32,453 nt of DNA, taken from Chloroflexaceae bacterium. Lineage in GTDB: Bacteria; Chloroflexota; Chloroflexia; Chloroflexales; Chloroflexaceae. This document shows positions 15,120 to 23,688 of this stretch, piece after piece; the stretch's first letter is position 1; each line of letters begins with the position of its first letter. The notes below the pieces were generated by a model. It saw only the letters and a list, made by a program, of their open reading frames with translations. It was not told where the DNA came from and did no database searches. The DNA lies in contig JAAUTZ010000042.1 in the NCBI GenBank assembly GCA_012031225.1, positions 1 to 32,453 on the forward strand, given 5' to 3'. The translations under genes and the position numbers were made by a program.

Positions 15120-15548
15120 ATGTTTCACAAAATTTTAGTTGCTGTTGATGAGTCTGAAAGCTCCCACCGTGCTGTGATCGCTGCAACCGATCTCGCGTTG
15201 CAATTCCACGCTTCGGTCTGCCTGCTGCATGCCTATCCGCAAATTGCCGATTATCTTGGCTCGCCCATTTATGAGCAATTGGTGCAAGCTCAGACGCTTG
15301 AAGGTGATCAGTTTTTGCAGTCGTTGCGGATGGAGATTGACCAAGCTACGAACCACACCGTTCCCGTCGAAACACAATTGCTCGAAGGCGCACCAACCGA
15401 GGCCATTCTGAGAGTTGCCGAAGCTGAAGATTTCGACTTGATCGTGGTTGGTTCACACGGCAAGGGACCCTTTGCCAACCTGTTGCTCGGTAGCGTCAGC
15501 CAAACCTTGACGCGCAAATCCCCGTGCCCGGTGATGGTCATTCACTAG
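15120..15548 (+). CDS. Universal stress protein, UspA family
   Basis: A 142-residue single Usp domain: the N-terminal strand FHKILVAVDESESSHRAV, the ADLALQ helix, and the ATP-binding motif G-x2-G-x9-G-S (GSHGKG...LLLGS) near the C-terminus. It probably binds ATP. Usp proteins help survival under starvation or energy stress. ATG 15120 has GGAGG with a 7-base spacer (15108-15112). It is monocistronic and is followed by a tandem repeat and a long hairpin. Confidence 0.92.
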   Translation: MFHKILVAVDESESSHRAVIAATDLALQFHASVCLLHAYPQIADYLGSPIYEQLVQAQTLEGDQFLQSLRMEIDQATNHTVPVETQLLEGAPTEAILRVAEAEDFDLIVVGSHGKGPFANLLLGSVSQTLTRKSPCPVMVIH

Positions 15549-15550
15549 GC

Positions 15551-15590
15551 TACAGTCAGCGACAGTCAGCGACAGTCAGCGACAGTCGGC
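15551..15590 (+). repeat. 10-bp tandem repeat, four copies
   Basis: The unit GACAGTCAGC occurs four times: the second and third copies are exact, the first begins TA and the last reads GACAGTCGGC. It lies just past the usp stop codon in noncoding DNA. Confidence 0.9.
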
Positions 15591-15616
15591 TGCGGGCAGC
15601 ACCAATGGAGTCGTCT

Positions 15617-15652
15617 ACGTTGCGCGAGATCATCCCCGATCTCGCGCAACGT
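15617..15652. terminator. Perfect 15-bp inverted repeat, likely bidirectional terminator
   Basis: ACGTTGCGCGAGATC (15617-15631) and its exact complement (15638-15652) flank a 6-base loop, between the converging usp and hemL genes. No T tract on either side. It would end the heme operon and usp; it could also be a protein site. Confidence 0.65.
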
Positions 15653-15663
15653 GATTCACTGCG

Positions 15664-16965
15664 CTACAACTCCCGCATCACCTCACGCGCAGCTTGCACC
15701 GTATGGGCAATGTCATCAGCACTGTGGGCAAGGCTCACAAAGCCCGCCTCAAACTGCGATGGCGCAAAGTATACGCCGCGTTCGATCATGCCCCAGAAGA
15801 ACCGCGCATAGCGTTCGGTGTGGGCATACTGCTTTGCCGTCGCATAGCTGGTAATCTGCTGTCCGGCGGCGTGCAGGAAGTAGCACCCGAACATCGTACC
15901 TTGACGGCCCACCTGCACCGCAATGCCTGCGGCGGTGGCGGCGGCGTGCAAGCCCTGCACTAGCGTATCGGTGCGCTGCACAATCTGGGCAAACCAATCG
16001 GCTTGCTGGACGTGTTGCAGGGTCGTGATGCCGGCAATCATCGCCAATGGATTGCCCGACAGCGTACCCGCCTGATACATGGGGCCGGCCGGAGCCACCG
16101 TCTGCATGATCTCGCGCTTGCCTGCGTAGGCTCCCACTGGCAGCCCACCACCGATCACCTTGCCCAAGCAGGTCAGGTCAGGGTCAATCTGATAGACGGA
16201 CTGGGCCCCACCCGGCGCAGCGCGGAAGCCGGTCATCACCTCATCGAAGATCAGCAGTGCGCCGTGCGTGCGGGTTAGCTCGCGCAGGCCGGCAAGGAAG
16301 CCGGGCGCGGGCAGCACAAAGCCCATATTGGCGGCAATCGGCTCCACAATCACGGCGGCAATCTCGCTGCCGTGCGCCGCAAATAGTGCCGCTACCCCTT
16401 CAAGATCGTTGTACTCGACGGTCAGGGTATCGGCGGTGGTGCTGGCCGGCACGCCGGGGCTATCGGGCAAGCCCAGCGTGGCCACCCCGCTGCCCGCCTG
16501 CACCAGCAGCAGATCGGCGTGACCATGATAACAGCCCGTAAACTTGACGATCTTGGTGCGTCCGGTGTAGGCCCGTGCAAGCCGTAGCGCACTCATCGTC
16601 GCTTCGGTGCCACTATTCACAAAGCGGATCTGCGCGATACTCGGCATCATGCTCAGTACCAATTCGGCTAGCTCGGTCTCTAGGGCAGTGGGTGCGCCGA
16701 AGCTGGTGCCGCGTGCGGCTTGCCGCGTAATCGCCTCGACGACGGCGGGGTGGGCATGTCCGAGCACGAGCGGGCCCCACGAAAGCACATAATCAATGTA
16801 GCGGTTGCCGTCGGCATCCCACATGTATGCGCCCTCGCCGCGCTCGATCATGAGCGGTGTGCCGCCCACCCCCCGAAACGCCCGCACGGGCGAATTGACC
16901 CCACCGGGCAGCACACGCTGCGCGGCGGCAAACAGTTCCTGCGAACGGGGATAGGTTTTGGTCAT
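15664..16965 (-). CDS. hemL: Glutamate-1-semialdehyde 2,1-aminomutase
   Basis: PLP enzyme that turns glutamate-1-semialdehyde into 5-aminolevulinate, the second step of the C5 pathway after HemA. The 433-residue product has all landmarks: [11 protein letters not shown] near the start, [39 protein letters not shown], and the PLP lysine in [14 protein letters not shown] (about residue 267). ATG 16965 has GAGGAG eight bases upstream; the longer open frame in front overlaps the methyltransferase gene and is not hemL. It is the last gene of the heme operon, 13 bp after the methyltransferase stop, and ends at the 15-bp inverted repeat. Confidence 0.97.
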   Translation of the reverse strand: MTKTYPRSQELFAAAQRVLPGGVNSPVRAFRGVGGTPLMIERGEGAYMWDADGNRYIDYVLSWGPLVLGHAHPAVVEAITRQAARGTSFGAPTALETELAELVLSMMPSIAQIRFVNSGTEATMSALRLARAYTGRTKIVKFTGCYHGHADLLLVQAGSGVATLGLPDSPGVPASTTADTLTVEYNDLEGVAALFAAHGSEIAAVIVEPIAANMGFVLPAPGFLAGLRELTRTHGALLIFDEVMTGFRAAPGGAQSVYQIDPDLTCLGKVIGGGLPVGAYAGKREIMQTVAPAGPMYQAGTLSGNPLAMIAGITTLQHVQQADWFAQIVQRTDTLVQGLHAAATAAGIAVQVGRQGTMFGCYFLHAAGQQITSYATAKQYAHTERYARFFWGMIERGVYFAPSQFEAGFVSLAHSADDIAHTVQAAREVMREL

Positions 16966-16978
16966 CGGTGTTGCTCCT

Positions 16979-17617
16979 CTAGCTCTTGGGGGTTGCCTGC
17001 GAATGATTGGCATACGTGGCCCAATCCGGTTCGTAATCCTCAACTTGGTTGCCCCACTGCATCCAGTGCGGGCGCGTGCCGCGTGCAAACAGTTCCAGAT
17101 AGGGGGCCGGGCTGCACGCCTCGATAATCGGATAGAGTTCATCTGGCTTGCGCGAGTGTTCCCGCTTCTGGGCTTTGATGATATTGACTTGGGTGCGCCC
17201 GGCGGCATTCGTGCGAAGCTGGCCCCGCACCCCAAACAGCACCAGCTCGGTCGTATTGCGAAAGTAGAAGCCAACCCCGCGCCCATCCGGGCCGCCGTCC
17301 TTGCGGATCTTGTGCCACACAATGTTGGTTTTGTAGCTGAAGCCCCACGCTTGCATCACGGCTAGCCCCTCTGCCAGCAGCGCATTCGGAACCCATAGAT
17401 ACAGGTGGCTCTTGGCTGCCGCTACACGCGCCACCGGAAGCGCGGTAATCTCCGCCAGTGCGAGCGTCGGGTAGCGGCTCAGCCGCCGATGTTCAGGGGC
17501 CACCTTGCCCGTGCGGTTGCTGAACTGCCACGGCGGATCAGCCAAAATTGTCCCGAAGTCACGGGCGTGAATCCACCCAGCGAAATCTTCGGCAGCACTC
17601 AGTTGCGGTTCGTTCAT
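16979..17617 (-). CDS. MT-A70 family DNA adenine methyltransferase
   Basis: A 212-residue N6-adenine methyltransferase. The catalytic DPPW motif is at residues 27-30 ([12 protein letters not shown]), followed by the family blocks [56 protein letters not shown] and YLELFARG. This subtype is known from restriction-modification systems with BglII-like endonucleases, and a broken gene of that endonuclease family overlaps its 5' end. The start ATG 17617 has no clear ribosome-binding site, suggesting translation coupled to the endonuclease frame. The sequence shows no stop or frameshift, so the enzyme may be active although its nuclease is dead. It sits between hemE and hemL on the operon strand. 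Confidence 0.88.
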   Translation of the reverse strand: MNEPQLSAAEDFAGWIHARDFGTILADPPWQFSNRTGKVAPEHRRLSRYPTLALAEITALPVARVAAAKSHLYLWVPNALLAEGLAVMQAWGFSYKTNIVWHKIRKDGGPDGRGVGFYFRNTTELVLFGVRGQLRTNAAGRTQVNIIKAQKREHSRKPDELYPIIEACSPAPYLELFARGTRPHWMQWGNQVEDYEPDWATYANHSQATPKS

Positions 17618-17926
17618 TAGCAATGATGCCCAGCACGAATATCGGACAGCCTGCGCCCCCACCGCCATTGATGCGCGGCCGAAGCTTGCCCATATGTGTC
17701 GTGGATGCGCCATAGGATTTGCCTCTGCCCAACCGATCAAAGATCGCCTGTAGCTCGTCGCAGCGTGGGATGATGATCCCCACACTGATTGCCCGCAGTT
17801 CAAACAGCAGCCGGAAGTTATTCAGATCGCGGTCAAACTACAACAATCTGGGTAGCGCAGCCCTTCTCGCGCCAGCCACGGGCAGTGAACAGCGGCAGCA
17901 TATCTAAAGCCCATACGCATTCCTGC
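17559..17926 (-). pseudogene. Broken BglII-family type II restriction endonuclease
   Basis: Two pieces of one endonuclease in different frames. The first (17926-17833, stop TGA) ends in LFTARGWREKG...TQIVVV, matching the ARGWR region of the family. The second (17837-17559) begins with FDRDLNNFRLLFELRAISVG, runs through IIIPRCDELQAIF, YGASTTHMGKL and GGCPIFVLGI, and ends 59 bp inside the methyltransferase gene. From memory of the family, the missing middle (some 30-40 residues) holds the catalytic Asp and the Glu of the IEWN motif, and about 60 N-terminal residues are gone too. It cannot be an active nuclease. The remaining C-terminal frame may still couple translation to the methyltransferase. 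Confidence 0.8.
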
Positions 17927-17929
17927 TGC

Positions 17930-18970
17930 TTATGCCACGCGGCTCGCCATCTGGACATACTCCACAAGGCGGGCAACATGATCCACCGGCGTTTCGGTGA
18001 GGATGCCGTGCCCCAGATTGAAGATGTGCCCATCCCGTCCGGCAGCGCGGGCGAGAATATCATCCACGCGCCGCTCGATTTCACCCCACGGCGCAAACAG
18101 CACCGCCGGATCGAGGTTGCCCTGCACGGCTACGCCGGGGCCCAGTTGGGCCCACGCCTCATCGAGATCAATGCGCCAATCCACGCCGAGCACATCGGCC
18201 CCAGTCTGGCGCAGCAGGCTCGCCATGCCGCTCATCTCGGTGCCAAAATAGATCACGGGCACACCAAGCTCGCGCACCGCCGCCACACATTGATTGACGT
18301 AGGGCAACACATACTCGCGGTAATCGAAGGGCGACAGATTGCCCGCCCAGCTATCGAAGAGTTGCACCGCGTTGACCCCCGCCTCGACTTGGGCATGGCA
18401 ATAGCTGATGACCAGCTCGGTAAGCTTCTGCATCAGACTGTGCCACACGTCGGGCGTGCCGAGCATCATGCGTTTGGTGATGCGGTAATCTTTGCCAGAG
18501 CCGCCCTCAATCGCATAGCTGGCCAGCGTAAACGGCGCACCACTGAAGCCAATCAAGGGAATCCGCCCAGCCAGTTCACGCTGCACCAACTGGATCGCTT
18601 CGAGCGTAAAGGCGGTGGTCTCGCGTGGCTCTGGCACCACCAGCGCGGCTACATCGGCGGGTGTGCGGAGCGGGTTGTGGATCACGGGGCCTTCGCCCTG
18701 CTCAAAGGTCAGATCAATGCCCATCCCTTCGAGTGGGGGCAGAATATCGGCAAAGATGATCGCCGCATCAAGCGGGTAGGCCTGCACCGGTTGCAGCGTA
18801 ATCTCGGCGGCAACGTCGGGCGTTTTCACCATCTCCAGAAAGCTATACCGTTCGCGCACCGCCCGATACTCAGCCATGTAGCGCCCAGCTTGGCGCATCA
18901 GCCAGATCGGGGTATAGTCCGTCGGTTCGCGGCGACACGCCCGCAGAAACTGATCATTCTTGATCCTCAC
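17930..18970 (-). CDS. hemE: Uroporphyrinogen decarboxylase
   Basis: Removes four carboxyl groups from uroporphyrinogen III to give coproporphyrinogen III in the cytosol. The 346-residue product has the N-terminal signature [15 protein letters not shown], the active-site Asp in IIFADIL, the block [17 protein letters not shown] and the C-terminal [16 protein letters not shown], all conserved. The start is GTG 18970 with GGGAG five bases upstream. It follows hemB by 9 bp, and the restriction-modification remnant begins right after its stop codon. Confidence 0.97.
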   Translation of the reverse strand: MRIKNDQFLRACRREPTDYTPIWLMRQAGRYMAEYRAVRERYSFLEMVKTPDVAAEITLQPVQAYPLDAAIIFADILPPLEGMGIDLTFEQGEGPVIHNPLRTPADVAALVVPEPRETTAFTLEAIQLVQRELAGRIPLIGFSGAPFTLASYAIEGGSGKDYRITKRMMLGTPDVWHSLMQKLTELVISYCHAQVEAGVNAVQLFDSWAGNLSPFDYREYVLPYVNQCVAAVRELGVPVIYFGTEMSGMASLLRQTGADVLGVDWRIDLDEAWAQLGPGVAVQGNLDPAVLFAPWGEIERRVDDILARAAGRDGHIFNLGHGILTETPVDHVARLVEYVQMASRVA

Positions 18971-18979
18971 AAGGCTCCC

Positions 18980-19996
18980 TCATTTCTCTTGCAGCCAGCG
19001 GGCCGCATCTTTGGCAAAGTAGGTGATAATCATATCCGCCCCTGCCCGCCGGATCGCCGCGAGGCTCTCTAGCACCACTGCGCGTTCGTCGAGCCAGCCA
19101 TTGGCTGCGGCAGCTTTAATCATACTATATTCGCCACTGACTTGATACGCAGCAAGTGGCAGATTGAATGTATCGCGCATACGGGTGAGAATATCCAGAT
19201 AAGGCATGGCTGGCTTGACCATCAGAATATCCGCACCCTCTTGCACATCCAGCGCCACTTCTTTCAGGGCTTCGCGGCTATTGGGCGGGTCAATCTGGGC
19301 ATTGCGCCGATCCCCGCCTTGCACGCTGCTCTCGGCGGCATCGCGGAAGGGACCGTAGAAACTACTGGCGAATTTGGCCGCATAGCTCATGATCGGGAGG
19401 TGGGCAAAGCCCGCCTGATCAAGCGCGTGGCGGATCGTCAGCACCATGCCGTCAATCATGCCCGATGGCGCGATAATGTCAGCTCCGGCTTGGGCATGCA
19501 CCACCGAAGCCTGCGCCAACAGCGTGAGCGTCTCATCATTGAGCAGGTAGCCATCGGGCAGGTGCGGCGTATGGTAGGGCGAGTCTATCGCATTGATGAT
19601 GCCGCAGTGGCCGTGCGTGGTGTACTCGCAGAAGCACATATCGGTGATGACGAGCATGTGTGGCACAGCCGCTTTGATCGCCCGGATCGCCTCCGGCACA
19701 ATCCCGTGTGGGTTATAGTTCTCGCTGCCGACAGCATCCTTGTGCTGGGGAATGCCAAACAAGAGCACCGCAGGCACACCCAGCTCGGCCAGCGTTTCGG
19801 CTTCGCGCACCAGCACATCTACCGACATCTGGGCCTGTCCGGGCATGGAGGCGATGGGCTGATGGATCTGCTCGCCGTGCCGCACAAACAGTCCAGCAAT
19901 CAAGTTATCGGGGGTCAGGTGGGTTTCGCGCACCATGCGCCGGATGGTTGCATTCTGGCGTAGGCGGCGTGGGCGCATCAACGGATAGGTACTCAT
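18980..19996 (-). CDS. hemB: Delta-aminolevulinic acid dehydratase (porphobilinogen synthase)
   Basis: Condenses two 5-aminolevulinates to porphobilinogen. Both active-site lysines are present (IMSYAAKFASSFYGPFRDAA and MVKPAMPYLDI). The metal loop DMCFCEYTTHGHCG carries three Cys, which marks the zinc-type enzyme rather than the magnesium type of many phototrophs. Length 338 is normal. ATG 19996 has GGAG about nine bases upstream. It sits between hemD and hemE with short gaps. Confidence 0.97.
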   Translation of the reverse strand: MSTYPLMRPRRLRQNATIRRMVRETHLTPDNLIAGLFVRHGEQIHQPIASMPGQAQMSVDVLVREAETLAELGVPAVLLFGIPQHKDAVGSENYNPHGIVPEAIRAIKAAVPHMLVITDMCFCEYTTHGHCGIINAIDSPYHTPHLPDGYLLNDETLTLLAQASVVHAQAGADIIAPSGMIDGMVLTIRHALDQAGFAHLPIMSYAAKFASSFYGPFRDAAESSVQGGDRRNAQIDPPNSREALKEVALDVQEGADILMVKPAMPYLDILTRMRDTFNLPLAAYQVSGEYSMIKAAAANGWLDERAVVLESLAAIRRAGADMIITYFAKDAARWLQEK

Positions 19997-20055
19997 TGGC
20001 TAGGCTCCTCTCTCAATCCATCCGGTGGTATCTGGCGGGTCGCAGCGTTCAGTCT

Positions 20056-20880
20056 TCACGGTTGCGGTGGCGGGCTTGGCTGAGCCGCTTGGCGAGCCGC
20101 CGCGGCACACAGCGCATCGCGCAGGCCAACCACCGTCGAGGGATCGGCAACCACCGTCGGGGGCAACGCAAGATCGCGGGCGGTAGCGGCGGCGATAGGC
20201 CCAATGCAGGCAATCACGCACTGGCGGGCAAGTGCTAGCACTGCATCGGCATCGCTGCACTCGCGCTCAATGCGCGCAACAAAGTAGCGTACTGTCGAGC
20301 CACTGGTGAAGGTCAGGGCGTGGATTTGCTGCGCCCGTAGCAGGGCGGGCACGTCCGCACCGCCGGTCGCGGGCACGGTGCGATAGGCGATCACCTGCTG
20401 CACGGTGGCTCCCGCCTGCGTCAGCCGTTCGGCTAGCACCGCCCGCGCTATGTCGGCTTGGGCCAGCAGCACCCGTTGCCCATGCAGCTCGCCGAGTGCC
20501 GCCGCGAGGGCCTCGGCGACAAACTGCTCCGGCACAACTGCCGGAGCCATACCGAGCTGCTGCTCGCAGGCGGCAGCCGTGCTACTCCCCACAGCCGCAA
20601 TGCGGAACGGGTATGGCGGGTGGAGCAATGGCGCAACCTGCCCCACCGCGTTGGTGCTGGTCAGGATCAGCCAATCGAATAGCCCCTGCTGCGCGGCATG
20701 CAGAGCCGTCGTGAGGGGGTGCAGATCGGCAGGCGGCACAATCGCAATCGTGGGGTAGCTGATCGGGATCGCGCCCACTTGCTCAAGCAGCGTAGCAAAT
20801 TCGGCGGCTTGCGTAGTGGCACGGGTAATCACGACCCGCCACCCCCGCAGCGCGGTGCAGGCGGTTGGTACAGCCTTCAT
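20056..20880 (-). CDS. hemD: Uroporphyrinogen-III synthase
   Basis: Closes and inverts hydroxymethylbilane to uroporphyrinogen III. The 274-residue product shows the weakly conserved HemD pattern of two domains: GWRVVITRATTQAAEFATLLEQVGA at the start, then FDWLILTSTNAV, IAAVGSSTA, VLLAQADIARAVLAERLTQAGA, ALTFTSGSTVRYF and IACIGPIAAATA. HemD is poorly conserved, so context adds weight. I chose ATG 20880 (GAGAGG five bases upstream) over the longer frame from 20913. The C-terminus is a short Ala/Pro-rich tail. It lies downstream of hemC by 43 bp. Confidence 0.93.
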   Translation of the reverse strand: MKAVPTACTALRGWRVVITRATTQAAEFATLLEQVGAIPISYPTIAIVPPADLHPLTTALHAAQQGLFDWLILTSTNAVGQVAPLLHPPYPFRIAAVGSSTAAACEQQLGMAPAVVPEQFVAEALAAALGELHGQRVLLAQADIARAVLAERLTQAGATVQQVIAYRTVPATGGADVPALLRAQQIHALTFTSGSTVRYFVARIERECSDADAVLALARQCVIACIGPIAAATARDLALPPTVVADPSTVVGLRDALCAAAARQAAQPSPPPQP

Positions 20881-20923
20881 CACAACCTCTCTAGACGGGA
20901 CTGTCATCTTCAACGAGCTAGCA

Positions 20924-21868
20924 TCACACTTCTAGCAGCAGCTGTGCGCCCTGTGCAATCAGCGTATCGGCAAGGGCAACGCCTGCCGCCTGCGGATTAT
21001 CGCGCGTGCCGCGCTGCTCACCCCGAATGATCGTGCTACCATCCAGCGCACTAACCAAGCCGCGCAGCCGGAAGCGGGCCGGATCGGCAGCATCCAGTTC
21101 GGCATAGGCCGCAATCGGCACTTGGCAGCCCCCTTCAAGGCGGCGCAAGAATGCCCGCTCGGCGAGAGCCGCCACCCGTGCCGCCGGATCATCCAGTGGT
21201 TCAAGCAACGCCGCCGTCGCGTGATCGTCGCTCCGGATCTCAATCGCCAAAATGCCCTGCGCCACCGCAGGCAGCATCACCTCTGGCGGGAACACCGCAC
21301 TAATCCGCTGCCCGAGATCCAGTCGCTCTAGCCCAGCAGCAGCAAGGATCAGCGCGGCATACTGGCCCCCATCGAGCTTACTCAGGCGTGTATTCACATT
21401 GCCGCGCACCGTCTCAATCTGGAGATCAGGGCGCAGGGCGTGCAGTTGGGCAGCGCGGCGCAGACTACTTGTGCCCACCACCGCCCCATGCGGGAGCAGG
21501 TCAAGCGGATTGGCGGGGGGCACGGCGGGCGCAGGCCCATGCGCGGGCAGCACCAGCGCATCGTGCGGATTGGCCCGCGCCGGGAATGTCGCCAAGCGCA
21601 AGCCATCGGGGAGCTGCGAGGGCATATCTTTGCAGCTATGCACTGCAAGCTGTACCGCCCCTTCGAGCAGGGCGTGTTCCAGTTCCTTCACAAATAGGCC
21701 TTTGTCGCCTACTTTCGTCAAGGCAACATCCAGCACACGATCCCCGGTGGTCTGGATAATCTCTAGCTGCACGGCGAGATCGGGGTGGTGCTGACGCAGA
21801 TCGGCAGCAACCTGCCGGGATTGGACCAGCGCAAGGTTGCTGCCGCGTGTGCCAATAATCACATTCAT
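20924..21868 (-). CDS. hemC: Hydroxymethylbilane synthase (porphobilinogen deaminase)
   Basis: Joins four porphobilinogens into hydroxymethylbilane. The 314-residue protein starts with IIGTRGSNLALVQSRQVA and has TTGDRVLDVALTKVGDKGLFVKELEHALL, the catalytic Asp in VHSCKDMP, and the cofactor Cys in RRLEGGCQVPIAAYAEL that holds the dipyrromethane. ATG 21868 fits the family start, while the longer open frame upstream overlaps hemA. It lies 28 bp after hemA. Confidence 0.97.
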   Translation of the reverse strand: MNVIIGTRGSNLALVQSRQVAADLRQHHPDLAVQLEIIQTTGDRVLDVALTKVGDKGLFVKELEHALLEGAVQLAVHSCKDMPSQLPDGLRLATFPARANPHDALVLPAHGPAPAVPPANPLDLLPHGAVVGTSSLRRAAQLHALRPDLQIETVRGNVNTRLSKLDGGQYAALILAAAGLERLDLGQRISAVFPPEVMLPAVAQGILAIEIRSDDHATAALLEPLDDPAARVAALAERAFLRRLEGGCQVPIAAYAELDAADPARFRLRGLVSALDGSTIIRGEQRGTRDNPQAAGVALADTLIAQGAQLLLEV

Positions 21869-21896
21869 GCCGTTCCTATCCGTTGCGTGGGGCAGG

Positions 21897-23201
21897 TTAG
21901 CCCTGAATGCCCCACAGATCGCGCAACATCTCCGCGTAACGTTCGCCATCGCCCGCTTCGGCGGCGTGGCGCGTGCGCACCGTTGGGTTGTGCAGTAGCT
22001 TGTTCACAAGGCTGCGGCTGAGTGCTTCGAGCGTTGCTAATTGGGCCGGCGAGAGATCGCCCATATGCCGCAATGCCCGCTGCACTTCCGCATCGCGCAT
22101 TGTTTCGGCGTGCTGCCGCCACACCGACAGGAGCGGCATAATCTGCTGACTGTCGAGCCAATGCACAAAGTGATCAATCTCTTCCCCCACAATCATGTGG
22201 GCGTGTTCCACCTCTGCCGTGCGGCGGTGCATGGTACTCTGCACCACCTCATGCAGGTCATCCACCGTTACCAGCGATACGCCCGGCACCTGCGCCGTTT
22301 CGGGGTGAATATCACGTGGCACCGCAAGGTCAATCAAGAGCAGTTCCGGCGGCACATCGGCCTGATCGGCGCGGCGGCTCTGCGCGGTGGCAATTGTCTC
22401 GGGCAACAGCACGTAATGCGGTGCCGCCGTTGAGCTAATCACAATGTCGGCGCGAGCCAGCGCAAACTCGATCTCATCGAAACGGTAGACTTGTGCGCCG
22501 TAGCGTTCGGCTAGCTCGCGGGCATTCTCATACGTGCGGTTGGTAATCATCAGCCGCTGTGCGCCATGCGCGAGCAGGTTCTGCGCGGCAAGCTCGCTGA
22601 CTTTGCCACTGCCCACCAGCAAGACGTTGCGCCCTTCCAGATTGCCCAGCCGCCGCTCGGCCAATTCGATACTCGCCTGCGAGACACTCGCCGCGCCACT
22701 ACAGAGCTGCGTTTCGCAGCGCACGCGCTTGCCGGTGGCAAGGGCGCGGGTGAACAGGCGCGAGAGCACTGCGCCCGCCGTACCTGCGCGTTGGGCAAGG
22801 GCAAACGCTTTGCGGACTTGCCCCTGTATCTGCGCTTCCCCTAGCACAATCGAGTGCAAGCCAGACGTTGTCTCAAACAGGTGGCGCACAACATCAATGT
22901 CGTAGCTAAAGTTCAACAGCCGCGCAAATCGTTCCGCCGGCAAGTGGTGGAACTGCGCGAGGAAACCAATGATTTGTGACTCAATCACCTCAACATCACT
23001 GTCGTGGGGGAAGACCGCGTAGATTTCGACCCGGTTACACGTAGACAGGATAATACTCTCGGAGAGCACGGGGGCATAGCCATTCTGGGGGTGGGTCAGA
23101 AGGTGCAGCGCGTCAATCAATGTTTCGGGATGAAACGCCAAACACTCACGCACGGCAACAGACGCTGATGTGTGATCGAGACCGGCAAAAAACAGCCTCA
23201 T
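21897..23201 (-). CDS. hemA: Glutamyl-tRNA reductase
   Basis: First enzyme of the C5 route: reduces glutamyl-tRNA to glutamate-1-semialdehyde with NADPH. The nucleophilic Cys lies in ILSTCNRVEIYAV (about residue 55). HLFETTSGLHSIVLGEAQIQGQVRKAF follows, then a Rossmann region VLLVGSGKVSELAAQNL and an extended C-terminal dimer helix. The Rossmann loop reads GSGKVS where GAGEMS is common, a mild variation. ATG 23201 (GGAG nine bases upstream) is preferred over ATG 23219. It is the promoter-proximal gene of the heme operon and carries a leader of about 80 bases. Confidence 0.97.
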   Translation of the reverse strand: MRLFFAGLDHTSASVAVRECLAFHPETLIDALHLLTHPQNGYAPVLSESIILSTCNRVEIYAVFPHDSDVEVIESQIIGFLAQFHHLPAERFARLLNFSYDIDVVRHLFETTSGLHSIVLGEAQIQGQVRKAFALAQRAGTAGAVLSRLFTRALATGKRVRCETQLCSGAASVSQASIELAERRLGNLEGRNVLLVGSGKVSELAAQNLLAHGAQRLMITNRTYENARELAERYGAQVYRFDEIEFALARADIVISSTAAPHYVLLPETIATAQSRRADQADVPPELLLIDLAVPRDIHPETAQVPGVSLVTVDDLHEVVQSTMHRRTAEVEHAHMIVGEEIDHFVHWLDSQQIMPLLSVWRQHAETMRDAEVQRALRHMGDLSPAQLATLEALSRSLVNKLLHNPTVRTRHAAEAGDGERYAEMLRDLWGIQG

Positions 23202-23219
23202 AGGGAGCGACTCCAGCAT

Positions 23220-23659
23220 TGCAAAAAACCGGGATGCAGCAGTAAAATCTACCTAAATCTATCTATAGCTTAGCAAATATAACCAGCCTCACTTTAGCAC
23301 TTGTTGTCCGTGTTGTCAAATTTTCAGTTTCAATTTTGTATAATTTGTCATAAATTTCAGATCGTAAAAATGCTTTTGCGCTTCAGCTTTTTCAGCGCAA
23401 ATGATCGAAATACGAACGTTTGTAATGTATTCAGTTTATCCACGCTTTATCCACATGGGCTACCCCCCCGCTCGATCAGACCCATACCTTCCCAATGCGG
23501 TGCATCTCTGAAACTATCGCCTGTGGCAGCAAGTTGTCCACATGACACCCGCCATGTTATCACCAGTATCCCCACTCCAAGCCCAAAATACCCCGCCAAA
23601 TGCGAGGCAAACCCCACCAAACTATAAGCAAACCTGATAGATTCTGCCCGTTGATCTAC
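23220..23659. other. Probable chromosomal replication origin (oriC)
   Basis: This gap between hemA and dnaA has no gene. It contains an AT-rich stretch (about 23230-23400) suited to unwinding. DnaA boxes are TTATCCACG (23436-23444), TTATCCACA (23447-23455, perfect) and TTGTCCACA (23534-23542), all on the plus strand; a weaker TGTGAACGA is at 23715. The first two boxes are 11 bp apart. Location next to dnaA is the usual one. Confidence 0.7.
23291..23319 (-). promoter_or_regulatory. Heme operon promoter
   Basis: Minus strand: perfect TTGACA (23319-23314), 17-bp spacer ending in TGC, then TAAAGT (23296-23291). It drives hemA and probably the whole hemACDBE-hemL run. It lies inside the AT-rich part of the origin region. 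Confidence 0.7.
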
Positions 23660-23688
23660 TTGAAAGTTTAGGGTTGATCAGGTATGAT
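23660..23688 (+). promoter_or_regulatory. dnaA promoter
   Basis: TTGAAA (23660-23665), 17-bp spacer, TATGAT (23683-23688), each one base from consensus. TGATCA occurs at 23675-23680 and 23685-23690, flanking the -10, a possible regulatory or methylation site. The transcript leader to 23922 is about 225 bases. Confidence 0.65.

Noticed and set aside
15551-15590. CRISPR-like array
   Set aside because: The repeats are 10 bp, directly adjacent and without spacers, so this is a simple tandem repeat.
16966-17322. N-terminal extension of hemL
   Set aside because: It overlaps the methyltransferase gene in another frame and has no similarity to HemL; ATG 16965 has a proper ribosome-binding site.
17789-19072. 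427-residue open frame on the plus strand
   Set aside because: It is antisense to hemE, and its product is His/Arg-rich with no family features; high GC makes such shadow frames common.
19142-19963. 273-residue open frame on the plus strand
   Set aside because: Antisense to hemB, with no recognisable features.
23301-23627. 108-residue open frame in the gap before dnaA
   Set aside because: It covers the AT-rich stretch and DnaA boxes; no coding pattern or ribosome-binding site.
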